This document shows positions 27,807-36,463 of a stretch of 64,000 bases of DNA, in pieces. Origin of the DNA: G963667425 sp963667425 [NCBI: bacterium] (GTDB taxonomy: Bacteria; UBP6; UBA1177); contig OY763407.1 in assembly GCA_963667425.1 (NCBI GenBank), positions 2,418,001 through 2,482,000 on the forward strand. The letters are read 5' to 3'. The notes below the pieces were generated by a model. That model saw nothing but the letters and a program-made list of their open reading frames with translations, was not told the origin of the DNA and ran no database searches. Each line of letters begins with the position of its first letter. Position 1 is the stretch's first letter. A program made the translations under genes and the position numbers.

Positions 27807-28323
27807 CAAGAATATATGATGGGTGATTTAAACCTGTTGGCTCAAAATATTCGTCACGCAGATATTTGAACCCAAGTTTTGTTAATAGTTTTTTAGATGC
27901 ATTGTTGTTTGGATTGTGTCCGGCAAATAATTTTGCTGCATGTTTTTCATTAAATGCAAATTTTATAATACGCTTTGCTGCTTCAAAGGCGTAGCCTTTT
28001 TTCCAGTGCTCAGGTAAAATATGAATGCCTATTTCAAGAATCTGATTATCAAGGTCGTATGGTCTTAGTCCGCAGCAGCCTATAAATTTACTTTTTTCCA
28101 GCAGGAAAATGGGGTAATACTGTATGCCGTATTTTTTTTCATTTGATATTTCAAGCTCTAGTTTTTCTGTGATTTGTGTGTCGTTAAGTTTTCCTCTTGA
28201 ATCTATAAGTCTTGTAACTTCGATGTTTCCCCACAACTTTTTTGCGAGCGATAAATCGCCGATTTCCCATTTTGTAAATCCGAGTCTTTCACTTGTTATG
28301 AAGTAGCTTATGTTTTCTAGCAT
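27799..28323 (-). CDS. GNAT family N-acetyltransferase
   Basis: A 174-residue complete RimJ/RimL-type acetyltransferase, which transfers acetyl from acetyl-CoA to an amine, often a protein N-terminus or small molecule. Seen: N-terminal TSERLGFTKWEIGD, LEIGIHILPEHWKKGYAFEA (acetyl-CoA loop), and the GHNPNNNASKKLLTKLGFKY motif. Its ATG lies inside the end of mfd (AAATGCTAG), a 7-nt overlap, so it is translated from the mfd message. Confidence 0.88.
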   Translation of the reverse strand: MLENISYFITSERLGFTKWEIGDLSLAKKLWGNIEVTRLIDSRGKLNDTQITEKLELEISNEKKYGIQYYPIFLLEKSKFIGCCGLRPYDLDNQILEIGIHILPEHWKKGYAFEAAKRIIKFAFNEKHAAKLFAGHNPNNNASKKLLTKLGFKYLRDEYFEPTGLNHPSYILDA

Positions 28324-31300
28324 TTTTCTAAAGCCATAAGTATTTCAAATGAATCCGCTGCTTTTTCTATTGGGAATGTTACTGTCTGATCTATGTTGAT
28401 TCTGCCGTTTAGACTGTATATTTTTTCTATGAATTTCTTTGTGTCTTCCGGGATTGCTGATGGTGAGAGTGCAACTGTCATGCTGCAATCGTCAAGTGAT
28501 AGCGATGTTATTCCTGCTTTTACTGCCTGTTGTCTTACTCTGCCGAGGAAGAAGAGGTTTTTAACTTCTTCGGGTATTGCTCCGTACATTTCGGTGAAGA
28601 GTTCTTCCATCCATTTGAGTTCTTCTTCTTTTTCTGCTTCGGATATTTTTCTGTAAAAGCTTATTCTGAGTTCGGTTTCGTTTATGTAGGTGTCGGGAAT
28701 GAACGCTTTTATTGAGCTTTTGATTTCAACGTGCGAGAATTCATTTATTATGTCACCTTTGAGTTCAGCTATTTTTTGTTTAAGGAGTTCAAGGTACATT
28801 TCATAGCCGATTCCTTTGAGTTTTCCTGACTGTGAGAATCCGAGTATGTTTCCGCCGCCTCTTAAATTGAGGTCTTCCATTGCAACCTGATAACCGCTTC
28901 CCAGTTTGTCAAATTTTTTTATTACTGCGAGTCTTGATGCTGATTCTCTTGTTATGCCGCTTCTTGAGGGTATCATGAGATATGCATATGCTTCACGGTC
29001 TGAGCGTCCGACTCTGCCTCTTAACTGGTATAGCTGAGCTAGTCCGAATGTGTCGGAGCGGTTTATTATTATGGTGTTTACTCTTGGTATGTCGATTCCT
29101 GATTCGATTAGTGATGTTGCAAGGAGCACTTTATATTTCTTTTCAACAAACTGGGTCATTACGGTTTCGAGTTTTTCTTCGTCCATTCTTCCGTGTGCAA
29201 CTGCAATGGTTATTCCTGGAACGAGGTTTTCTATCAGATTCTTTATGTCAGGAAGTGATCCTATTCTATTGTGAACGAAGTAGACTTGCCCATCTCTTGC
29301 GAGCTCGTTTATTATTGCTTCTCTTATGATTTCACGGCTGAATTCGACTATTTCGGTTTTTACTGCTTTTCGTTTTACCGGCGGTGTCGTGATGAAGCTT
29401 ATTTCTCTTATTCCAAGTAGTGATAACTGGAGTGTCCTCGGTATTGGTGTTGCTGTCATCGAGAGTGTGTCTATGCCTTGTTTCATTTCTTTGATTCGCT
29501 CTTTCTGTGTAACTCCGAAGCGGTGTTCTTCGTCTATTACGAAAAAGCCGAGGTTTGCGAATTTTACATCTTTGGAGATTATTCTGTGTGTCCCGATAAC
29601 GATGTCAATTAGTCCGTTTTTCAGCTGTTCAATAACGGTTTTCTGTTTTTGCGCCGAGTAGAGTCTTGACAGCATTTCAATTTTTATTGGGAGATCTGCA
29701 AGTCGTTCTTTTATTACCTGAAAGTGCTGAAGTGCAAGTATTGTTGTCGGTACGAGTATTACTGCCTGTTTGCCTTCCGCAACTGCTGCAACTGCTCCTC
29801 TTATTGCTACTTCTGTTTTACCGAATCCTACATCTCCGCAGAGTAGTCTGTCTGCAACTTTGTCTGTTGAGAGGTCTTTATAAAGTTCCTGAATACTTTT
29901 GAGCTGATCAGGTGTCTCTTTGTAAGGAAAAGAATCTTCGCAGAGTCTTACCATTTCGCTGTTTGTGTTGATTATTTCGCCTCTGATTACTGCTCTGCTG
30001 GCGTAGAGTTCGAGTATTTCGGCTGCAATTTTCTCAATTTCCGGTTTTACTCTGTTTTTTGTCTTTTCCCAGTTGTTGGTTCTGATGTTGCTTAGTTTGG
30101 GAAATGATGATTCGTTCCATCTGTATTTGTGGACGAGGTGCATGTTGTAGACTGGAAGGTAAACTTTGTCGTCGTTTTCATATTTGAGTATTATGCAGTC
30201 GGTCGCACTTATATGTGTTATTCCTTCAAAGAGTCCTATTCCGTAGTTGTAGTGAACGAGATATTCTCCTTCACTGAGTTTTTCAAGTACCAGAGGTTTT
30301 TCATTTTTTATTTCAAGTGCTTTCTGTATCTGATTTCTTTTGTGTCCTGCTTTTTCAAAGCCGCTGAATATTGATTCAGGTATTACTACGGTTTTGAGTG
30401 ATGGCAATGATATATAAAAATCGTCTCCAAACCATGATGAGCCTTCTATCAGTTCGACTCCGTTTGGATTTTTCATGTTTATTTTTTCTAACGGCACAAG
30501 GTCGATGTCGTTTTCTTCTGCGGTCAGTGTAAAAAATCTTTTATGTTTTTCAGATGTGAGGAGCACGACTCTGTTTGATGATGATTCTTTTTTTAGTAGT
30601 AGTTCAGGGTGTTCCATTTCTGTGATATCTGGTTTGTGTGTGTGGCATTTGAATTTTGTTATTTCTTCTCCGAACGAAAAAAGTTCGCTTATCATTACAT
30701 CTGATGTTGAAACTGTCTCTTTAAACATGGAATTTGCTGCAAATGGCGAAAACATTCCTGATGAACGTTTTTCTTTTCTTGCTTTGTCGAGTTTGTTAAC
30801 GGTTTCTTTAAAAAACTGGAGACCAGATTCTTTTTCAATTGTTATTATCAGAAAGTCATTGTAGTTTTCAATGGTTGAAGAGGCTGTTCTTAGCGGCATC
30901 AGATCATACGATTCTCCTGCACCGTTTTCTATTATCTCTTCGATTTCCATTATGTCTCTTGATGAATAGCCGTGAAGCAGTTTATCGAGTTTTTCTTTCC
31001 AGTCTTCTCTTAATGTTTTGCTGAAAAGAAGCGGTGTTATTTCAACTTCATCAACTTCTGTCATGTTTCGCTGTGATAGAAGTGAGAATTTTGCAATTCT
31101 TTCAATTTCGTCATCAAAGAATTCGATTCTGATGCCGGTTTCGTTTTCTATTCCGATGTCAAGTATGTCGCCTCTCACAGAAAATGATTTTTCATCTTCT
31201 ACTATCGGGGTTTTTATGTAGCCCATTGCAGATAGTGTTGAAACAAATGATGTAACTGTAAGGATTTCCCCTTTTTTTATTTTAAAAGGGGTCATCATTT

Positions 31301-31595
31301 CTTTTTCAGGCAGTATCCATCTTCGTGATGCTGATGATGTAACGACAATTTTCGGTTTCTCAAGAATGATTTTTCTTAGTGTCAGCTCAATGTCGTCAAT
31401 ATTACCACCCTTTTCCATGAGCATGAATCTTGGAATGAAAGGGATTATTTCAGATGTGAAGAGTGAAAGTGCCGAAGTTACAGCCGCCGCTTCCCTGTCA
31501 TCAGGAGCTTCTACCAGAATGGGTTTGTTTTCATCAAGATAGGAACTGATTATGAAAGGAATTGAATATTTCGGAGATTCTATGAGAAATGACAT
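28317..31595 (-). CDS. mfd: Transcription-repair coupling factor Mfd
   Basis: Mfd removes RNA polymerase stalled at DNA damage and recruits UvrABC. The 1092-residue product has a UvrB-like N-terminus, the RNA-polymerase-interacting CarD-like domain (LVHYNYGIGLFEG near 448), the translocase with Walker A CGDVGFGKTEVA (about 586-594), FVIDEEHRFGV (near 690), SMTATPIPRTLQLSL and RGRVGRS, and the C-terminal TRCF domain. Slightly shorter than E. coli Mfd (1148). No good ribosome site precedes the ATG, which lies only 7 nt after the upstream dehydrogenase stop, so coupling is likely. Confidence 0.97.
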   Translation of the reverse strand: MSFLIESPKYSIPFIISSYLDENKPILVEAPDDREAAAVTSALSLFTSEIIPFIPRFMLMEKGGNIDDIELTLRKIILEKPKIVVTSSASRRWILPEKEMMTPFKIKKGEILTVTSFVSTLSAMGYIKTPIVEDEKSFSVRGDILDIGIENETGIRIEFFDDEIERIAKFSLLSQRNMTEVDEVEITPLLFSKTLREDWKEKLDKLLHGYSSRDIMEIEEIIENGAGESYDLMPLRTASSTIENYNDFLIITIEKESGLQFFKETVNKLDKARKEKRSSGMFSPFAANSMFKETVSTSDVMISELFSFGEEITKFKCHTHKPDITEMEHPELLLKKESSSNRVVLLTSEKHKRFFTLTAEENDIDLVPLEKINMKNPNGVELIEGSSWFGDDFYISLPSLKTVVIPESIFSGFEKAGHKRNQIQKALEIKNEKPLVLEKLSEGEYLVHYNYGIGLFEGITHISATDCIILKYENDDKVYLPVYNMHLVHKYRWNESSFPKLSNIRTNNWEKTKNRVKPEIEKIAAEILELYASRAVIRGEIINTNSEMVRLCEDSFPYKETPDQLKSIQELYKDLSTDKVADRLLCGDVGFGKTEVAIRGAVAAVAEGKQAVILVPTTILALQHFQVIKERLADLPIKIEMLSRLYSAQKQKTVIEQLKNGLIDIVIGTHRIISKDVKFANLGFFVIDEEHRFGVTQKERIKEMKQGIDTLSMTATPIPRTLQLSLLGIREISFITTPPVKRKAVKTEIVEFSREIIREAIINELARDGQVYFVHNRIGSLPDIKNLIENLVPGITIAVAHGRMDEEKLETVMTQFVEKKYKVLLATSLIESGIDIPRVNTIIINRSDTFGLAQLYQLRGRVGRSDREAYAYLMIPSRSGITRESASRLAVIKKFDKLGSGYQVAMEDLNLRGGGNILGFSQSGKLKGIGYEMYLELLKQKIAELKGDIINEFSHVEIKSSIKAFIPDTYINETELRISFYRKISEAEKEEELKWMEELFTEMYGAIPEEVKNLFFLGRVRQQAVKAGITSLSLDDCSMTVALSPSAIPEDTKKFIEKIYSLNGRINIDQTVTFPIEKAADSFEILMALEKC

Positions 31596-31602
31596 AAGAA
31601 TA

Positions 31603-32730
31603 TTAATCCCATGGGAAAGTGTATGAAGTTAAATTAAATCTTTTTCTAAGCTCAGTCATCTGTTTCTGAAGCACTTTAGGGACAGGACAGCCGTGATTTT
31701 TACGGTAGCTCCATGCAATCCATTCCTTTTCACCGGGTGTATAGATTCTTTCTTCTCCCGGAGCTTTTTCCGAAGCTCTGATTTCTCTCAGAATGTTTCC
31801 GGCTATTTTTCTGAACAGCGAAGGTTCAATAAAGTTTTCTATATTTATTGCAATAAAGAAATGTCCAAGCGGGTAGGGGATTTTCTTTCCGTTTTCATCT
31901 GTTCCGTTGAGCATTTTAAGATAGGAGCCGTTCTGAAGTGCCGCACAGAGAAGCTCGACGGCAAGCGAATATCCGTAACCTTTATAGCCGGCACCTGTCT
32001 CTCCTATTCCGCCAAGCGGTGCAAGAGCGGCATTTCCTTTTGTAAGATCGATAAGTACCTGCGCTGTATCTGTTCTGGTTTTTCCGTCTCTTCCGATAAC
32101 CCAGCCTTCAGGAAGCTCTTTGCCTGCTCTTTCATATGATTCTATTTTTCCTCTCTGACTTACAGATGTGGCGCAGTCAAGAACAAAGTCAAACTCTTCA
32201 TCTGTGGGAATTCCAAATGTAAGCGGATTTGTTCCTATCATGTTTTCGATGCCGAATGTCGGAGCTATTGAAGGCCTTGCATTTGTTCCGGTAATTCCAA
32301 CCATATTCTGTTGTGATGCCATAGTTGCATAGTAACCTGCTATTCCGTAGTGAGTGGAGTTTCTGACTGCCACCATTCCCATTCCATATTTTTTTGCTTT
32401 TGCTATAGCCATATCCATGGAGTATTTTGCAACGACATGCCCAAGTCCGTTATGTCCATCAACAACAGCTGTTGTCTCTGTTTCTTTTACGATTTCAAGA
32501 TGCGTGCATTTATCAAGGATTCCATCATCCATCCTGTCTATATAAATCGGTTTAAATCTTCCTATGCCGTGTGAATCAATACCTCTTTTGTCAGATTCAA
32601 TTAAAACATCGGCTACAATTCCTGCTTCGTCTTCAGGTGTTCCATTTGCAATGAGTGCATCTTTCATAAAAGATTCCAGTGTATCAAAATCTATCCATAA
32701 ACATTCTTTGTAAGCATCGGCATATGACAT
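31603..32730 (-). CDS. Ldh2-family malate/lactate-type dehydrogenase
   Basis: A 375-residue NAD(P)-dependent oxidoreductase of the malate/L-lactate/ureidoglycolate dehydrogenase (Ldh2, AllD-type) family, which oxidises 2-hydroxyacids. Seen: ESDKRGIDSHGIGRF, VRNSTHYGIAGYY (catalytic His), GTNARPSIAPTFG, MIGTNPLTFGIP, and GYKGYGYSLAVELL. The ATG at 32730 has GGAGAT 5-6 nt upstream; an ATG 12 nt earlier contains that site. It heads the mfd operon and has its own promoter. Substrate cannot be decided among family members. Confidence 0.9.
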   Translation of the reverse strand: MSYADAYKECLWIDFDTLESFMKDALIANGTPEDEAGIVADVLIESDKRGIDSHGIGRFKPIYIDRMDDGILDKCTHLEIVKETETTAVVDGHNGLGHVVAKYSMDMAIAKAKKYGMGMVAVRNSTHYGIAGYYATMASQQNMVGITGTNARPSIAPTFGIENMIGTNPLTFGIPTDEEFDFVLDCATSVSQRGKIESYERAGKELPEGWVIGRDGKTRTDTAQVLIDLTKGNAALAPLGGIGETGAGYKGYGYSLAVELLCAALQNGSYLKMLNGTDENGKKIPYPLGHFFIAINIENFIEPSLFRKIAGNILREIRASEKAPGEERIYTPGEKEWIAWSYRKNHGCPVPKVLQKQMTELRKRFNLTSYTFPWD

Positions 32731-32764
32731 CGTTATCTCCATAAAATATTCCTAAAACCCGCAA

Positions 32765-32792
32765 ATTATAATCTGCACAACTTTTTTTTCAA
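32765..32792 (-). promoter_or_regulatory. Promoter of the dehydrogenase-mfd operon
   Basis: On the minus strand TTGAAA (32787-32792), 16 bp, and a perfect TATAAT (32765-32770), 35 bp before the ATG at 32730. Confidence 0.7.
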
Positions 32793-32925
32793 TAGCAATA
32801 AAGATTATTTTGAAAGATTTATTTCCTTTTCCTAATTACTGCTTTGTAATCTGATGTTTTTTGTGTTTTTAAACGTAACAGACATTTTTTTATAGCAATG
32901 CCTTGTTTTAATGTGTTTATATACC

Positions 32926-32953
32926 TTGATTTTGGTTAATCGGGTACTATAAT
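32926..32953 (+). promoter_or_regulatory. Promoter of trxA
   Basis: TTGATT (32926-32931), 16 bp, perfect TATAAT (32948-32953), 47 bp before the trxA ATG. Divergent from the dehydrogenase promoter; the stretch between them is A/T-rich with no further feature seen. Confidence 0.7.
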
Positions 32954-32999
32954 TCTTTTTCGTAGTTTGTTTGTGCTAATTTAAAAATGGAGGCATATT

Positions 33000-33320
33000 A
33001 TGCAGAACGTGGATTTAAAGACATTTAAAAGCGAAGTTGAAGATTTTGACGGAATCGTTATTGCTGATTTCTGGGCTCCATGGTGTGGTCCATGTAGAAT
33101 GCTGAGTCCTATACTTGAAGATCTTTCCAATGATTTTTCAGATAACAAAGGTGTAAAGTTTGTAAAAATCAATACTGATGAGAACAGAGAGCTTGCAATG
33201 CAGTTTCAGATAAGAGGAATTCCTGCTGTTAAAGTTTTTAAGAATGGAAAAGTTATTGACGAATTTGTTGGTGCAGCACCGAAAGAGGTTTTTAATAATA
33301 TGCTTAAGAAACATATTTAA
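33000..33320 (+). CDS. trxA: Thioredoxin
   Basis: A 106-residue cytosolic disulfide reductase. Active site WCGPC with Cys29 and Cys32 in ADFWAPWCGPCRML, then the cis-Pro motif RGIPAVKVFKNGK. Length is standard. TGGAGG lies 7 nt before the ATG, and the gene is monocistronic between its own promoter and terminator. Confidence 0.98.
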   Translation: MQNVDLKTFKSEVEDFDGIVIADFWAPWCGPCRMLSPILEDLSNDFSDNKGVKFVKINTDENRELAMQFQIRGIPAVKVFKNGKVIDEFVGAAPKEVFNNMLKKHI

Positions 33321-33350
33321 AATTTTATAATTATTTTCATTTGTATAAAG

Positions 33351-33383
33351 CCGGGTTTTATTTATAATTACCCGGTTTTTTTA
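33351..33383 (+). terminator. Terminator after trxA
   Basis: Stem CCGGGT/ACCCGG (33351-33356 with 33370-33375) followed by seven T. The loop of 13 nt is A/T-rich. Confidence 0.85.
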
Positions 33384-33398
33384 TTTTTGAGGATTTTT

Positions 33399-33773
33399 AT
33401 GTTCAAGTATTTCTTTTTTATTTTAGCTTTTATAGTTTTTGCAGCCTGTTCCACGACGGAGAAAAAAGCTGCTGAATCTGAATCCGTTATGACTGAGCCT
33501 GATCCAAACCTTCCGATCTGTATGGATATGCCATGTGAAATCCACAATGACTGCAAAAAGGAAGGATGTGAAGCAACATTTTGTACAGGTGAACTTGGAA
33601 AATTCAGACCTAAAGGGACAAAGAAACTCTGTGTCGTAAGATGTGACCCTGCAAATTATCAGAATGAATGTCCTTTTGGCTACATATGTGATTCAAGAAT
33701 TCAGATGGCAGGAATGTTTGTCAATATTGACGGAACAAGAGGCCTTTGTAAACCGATAGGTTCTTCTGATTAG
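33399..33773 (+). CDS. Small Cys-rich lipoprotein
   Basis: A 124-residue lipoprotein; the ATG at 33399 has GAGGA 5 nt upstream, so the earlier in-frame TTG is rejected. Lipobox VFAAC (Cys17), a short Lys/Glu/Ser tether, then one Cys module of about 75 residues: C-x4-C, NDC, ATFC, LCVVRCD, CPFGYIC and LC. The same Cys spacing occurs twice in the lipoprotein at 61170-61925, so these are paralogous modules. No promoter is clear between the trxA terminator and this gene. Function unknown. Confidence 0.85.
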   Translation: MFKYFFFILAFIVFAACSTTEKKAAESESVMTEPDPNLPICMDMPCEIHNDCKKEGCEATFCTGELGKFRPKGTKKLCVVRCDPANYQNECPFGYICDSRIQMAGMFVNIDGTRGLCKPIGSSD

Positions 33774-33852
33774 ATGTTTGAACTGACTTAAAATCAATAT
33801 TATGAATTATTAAAAGCTATTTTGCCGTATTTTTATGCTTTTTCTGAAATAC

Positions 33853-33881
33853 TTGTTATTATCTTATTTTTTTTATATTCT
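33853..33881 (+). promoter_or_regulatory. Promoter of transketolase gene
   Basis: TTGTTA (33853-33858), 17 bp, TATTCT (33876-33881), 38 bp before the ATG. The -35 is weaker than others in the window. Confidence 0.5.
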
Positions 33882-33918
33882 TACTCAGTTTTTTTTACTT
33901 AATTATTAAGGGGAAACA

Positions 33919-35904
33919 ATGAATAATCTCGAAAAACAATCAATCAATGCAATAAGATTCCTTTCTGTAGATGCTATAAACAAAGCTAATTCAGGCCATC
34001 CCGGACTTCCGATGGGTGCTGCACCTATGGGATATGAACTTTTCAGAAATCATCTTAAACATTCACCGAAAGATTCAGGCTGGATTGATAGGGACAGATT
34101 TGTACTTTCAGCTGGTCACGGTTCAATGCTGATATATTCGCTTCTTCACCTTTTCGGTTATAAAGTTTCAATCGATGATCTTAAAAATTTCAGGCAGTGG
34201 GGCAGTCTTACTCCCGGTCATCCTGAATTCGGTCATACTGACGGTGTCGAAACTACAACAGGACCTCTTGGTCAGGGTGTTGCAAATGCTGTTGGTATGG
34301 CAATTGCCGAAAGAATGCTTGCAAACCGTTTTAACAGAGACTCTTTCAATGTTATTGACCATATGACATATGTTATTTCAGGCGACGGATGTCTTATGGA
34401 AGGTGTCGCTCTTGAAGCTATTTCTCTTGCAGGTCATCTTAAACTTGGAAAACTTGTCTATCTCTATGACAGTAACGATATTACTCTTGATGGTCCTAAA
34501 TCTCTTTCTTTAAGCGAAGATATGAAGGGTAAATTTGAGTCCTGCGGATGGCACTACATAAAAGTTGAAAATGGTGATACAGATGTTGAAGCGTTAAGAA
34601 AAGCTCTTGATGACGCTAAACAAGTTACAGATAAACCGACATTTATAGAAGTTAAGACAACAATAGGTTTCGGCGCACCAAATAAACAGGGAACATCTTC
34701 TGTTCACGGTTCACCGCTTGGTGAAAAAGAGGCAAATCTTGCAAAAGAAAATCTTGGCTGGCCTGTGGAACCTTTTTATGTACCTGAAGAAGTTAGAAGA
34801 GATTTAAATGCTTTTGCAGAGAAAGCACATGAAAATAAACTTGCCTGGGATGCAATGTTTGACAAATATTCAAACGAATTTCCTGAGCTTGCGGCAGAAA
34901 TTAAAGCTTTTATGGATCAGAAACCAGAAGAAGGATGGGAAAGTGCGCTTCCTGAATTTAAAACAGGAGAATCTGTAGCATCGAGAAAATCAGGTGGAAT
35001 GGTGCTGAATGCTGTTGCAAATGAAATACCATGGCTCGTTGGCGGAGATGCTGACCTTTCATGTTCAACTCTTACATATATGAGCGAAAAAGGTTCTTTT
35101 GACGGCACAACAGGAGCAGGAAGAAATATTCATTTCGGTATCAGAGAACATGCAATGGGGGCAATTGCAAACGGAATCTGTTACCACGGCGGATTAAGAC
35201 CTTATACCGCAACATTTTTCTGCTTTGCAGACTATATGAGACCGGCAATAAGACTTGCCGCACTTGCCAAACTGCCTTCAATTTTTGTTTTTACACACGA
35301 TTCAATTGCAGTCGGAGAAGACGGCCCGACACACGAACCTGTTGAACATCTTGCAAGTTTAAGAGCAATTCCGGGACTCAAAGTTATAAGACCTTCAGAT
35401 GCAACAGAAGTTAAAGCTGCATGGAAATTTATAATGGAATATCTTGATGGTCCTGTAGTACTTGTACTTTCAAGACAGAACCTTGAAACAATTGACAGAA
35501 CGGAATATGCACCGGCAGAAATGCTCGAAAAAGGCGGATATGTACTTGCTGATGCAGAAACCCCTGAATACATAATTATGGCAACAGGCTCAGAAGTAGG
35601 ACTTGCTCTTGATGTGAAAAAGGCAATGGATTCAGTAAATATACCTGTAAGAGTAGTTTCAATGCCTTCTTTTGAACTTTTTGATGCTCAGTCAAAAGAG
35701 TACAGAGAAAGTGTTCTTCCACTAGCCATCAGAAAAAGAGTTTCTATAGAAATGGGCTCATCATTCGGCTGGCAGAAATACACAGGACTTGACGGACTTA
35801 ATATTTCTGTTGACAAGTTCGGAGCATCAGCTCCAAGTGGAAAAGTTATAGCTGAATACGGTTTTACAGTTACTGATATCGTAAGAAGAATAAAAGAAAT
35901 ATAA
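33919..35904 (+). CDS. tkt: Transketolase
   Basis: Thiamine-diphosphate enzyme of the pentose phosphate pathway moving two-carbon units between sugar phosphates. The 661-residue product is full length. Seen: [26 protein letters not shown], the ThDP motif [13 protein letters not shown] with LYDSND, and in the central domain GADLS-type [10 protein letters not shown] and [11 protein letters not shown], then [21 protein letters not shown]. Ribosome site AAGGGG precedes the ATG. Monocistronic by appearance; it converges on the lipocalin gene 40 nt later. Confidence 0.98.
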   Translation: MNNLEKQSINAIRFLSVDAINKANSGHPGLPMGAAPMGYELFRNHLKHSPKDSGWIDRDRFVLSAGHGSMLIYSLLHLFGYKVSIDDLKNFRQWGSLTPGHPEFGHTDGVETTTGPLGQGVANAVGMAIAERMLANRFNRDSFNVIDHMTYVISGDGCLMEGVALEAISLAGHLKLGKLVYLYDSNDITLDGPKSLSLSEDMKGKFESCGWHYIKVENGDTDVEALRKALDDAKQVTDKPTFIEVKTTIGFGAPNKQGTSSVHGSPLGEKEANLAKENLGWPVEPFYVPEEVRRDLNAFAEKAHENKLAWDAMFDKYSNEFPELAAEIKAFMDQKPEEGWESALPEFKTGESVASRKSGGMVLNAVANEIPWLVGGDADLSCSTLTYMSEKGSFDGTTGAGRNIHFGIREHAMGAIANGICYHGGLRPYTATFFCFADYMRPAIRLAALAKLPSIFVFTHDSIAVGEDGPTHEPVEHLASLRAIPGLKVIRPSDATEVKAAWKFIMEYLDGPVVLVLSRQNLETIDRTEYAPAEMLEKGGYVLADAETPEYIIMATGSEVGLALDVKKAMDSVNIPVRVVSMPSFELFDAQSKEYRESVLPLAIRKRVSIEMGSSFGWQKYTGLDGLNISVDKFGASAPSGKVIAEYGFTVTDIVRRIKEI

Positions 35905-35943
35905 ACTTTTTCTTAAATTTCGTATTTTATCAGATTTCTAATT

Positions 35944-36462
35944 CTATTTCTGAACCACAAACATTATTTTTGATTTATCAAAACCATGAGATTCTATTTC
36001 ATCCATAAGAAACTGTTTTATATTATCATTGATTTCCGGAGTTCTTGATAAAATCCATAAATATGATTTTGATGAGCTTGTTACTAACGCATAGTTATAG
36101 TTTTCATAATCGAGCCAGAAAATGACATATGCACCGTAAAAGGGTCCGAAAAATGAAACTTTTAATAGCCCGGTGCCTGAATCTTCAATGAAATATGCTT
36201 TTCCTTCAGCTTCTTTCCATTCATCTTTTTCTGAAGAATATCCTTTGTTAAGTACTTTTACCCCGCCATCATCCTTTAAAGAATATTCTGCTGTTACATG
36301 TGTTAAACCTTTTTCAAAAGAATTGTCTATCCTTGCAATTTCATACCATTTCCCAAGGTATTTAGGAAGTTCAAAATTTTTTACAGGCTTAATATCTTTA
36401 GGAACAGTTACGCATGATACTAATATCATTCCCATAAAAATTAATAAAAGAAATTTTTTCAT
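35944..36462 (-). CDS. Lipocalin lipoprotein (Blc-like)
   Basis: A 172-residue outer-envelope lipocalin, which binds lipids or other hydrophobic ligands. Lipobox ILVSC (Cys17). The lipocalin start motif is clear (LPKYLGKWYEIARIDNSFEKG), followed by VTAEYSLKDDGGVKVLNKGY, GLLKVSFFGPFYGAYVIFWLD and YLWILSRTPEI. The ATG at 36462 has AAAGGAG 6 nt upstream, which overlaps the end of the preceding gene; ATGs further upstream lie inside that gene and are rejected. Coupled to the upstream lipoprotein gene (1 nt gap). Confidence 0.93.
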   Translation of the reverse strand: MKKFLLLIFMGMILVSCVTVPKDIKPVKNFELPKYLGKWYEIARIDNSFEKGLTHVTAEYSLKDDGGVKVLNKGYSSEKDEWKEAEGKAYFIEDSGTGLLKVSFFGPFYGAYVIFWLDYENYNYALVTSSSKSYLWILSRTPEINDNIKQFLMDEIESHGFDKSKIMFVVQK

Positions 36463-36463
36463 A

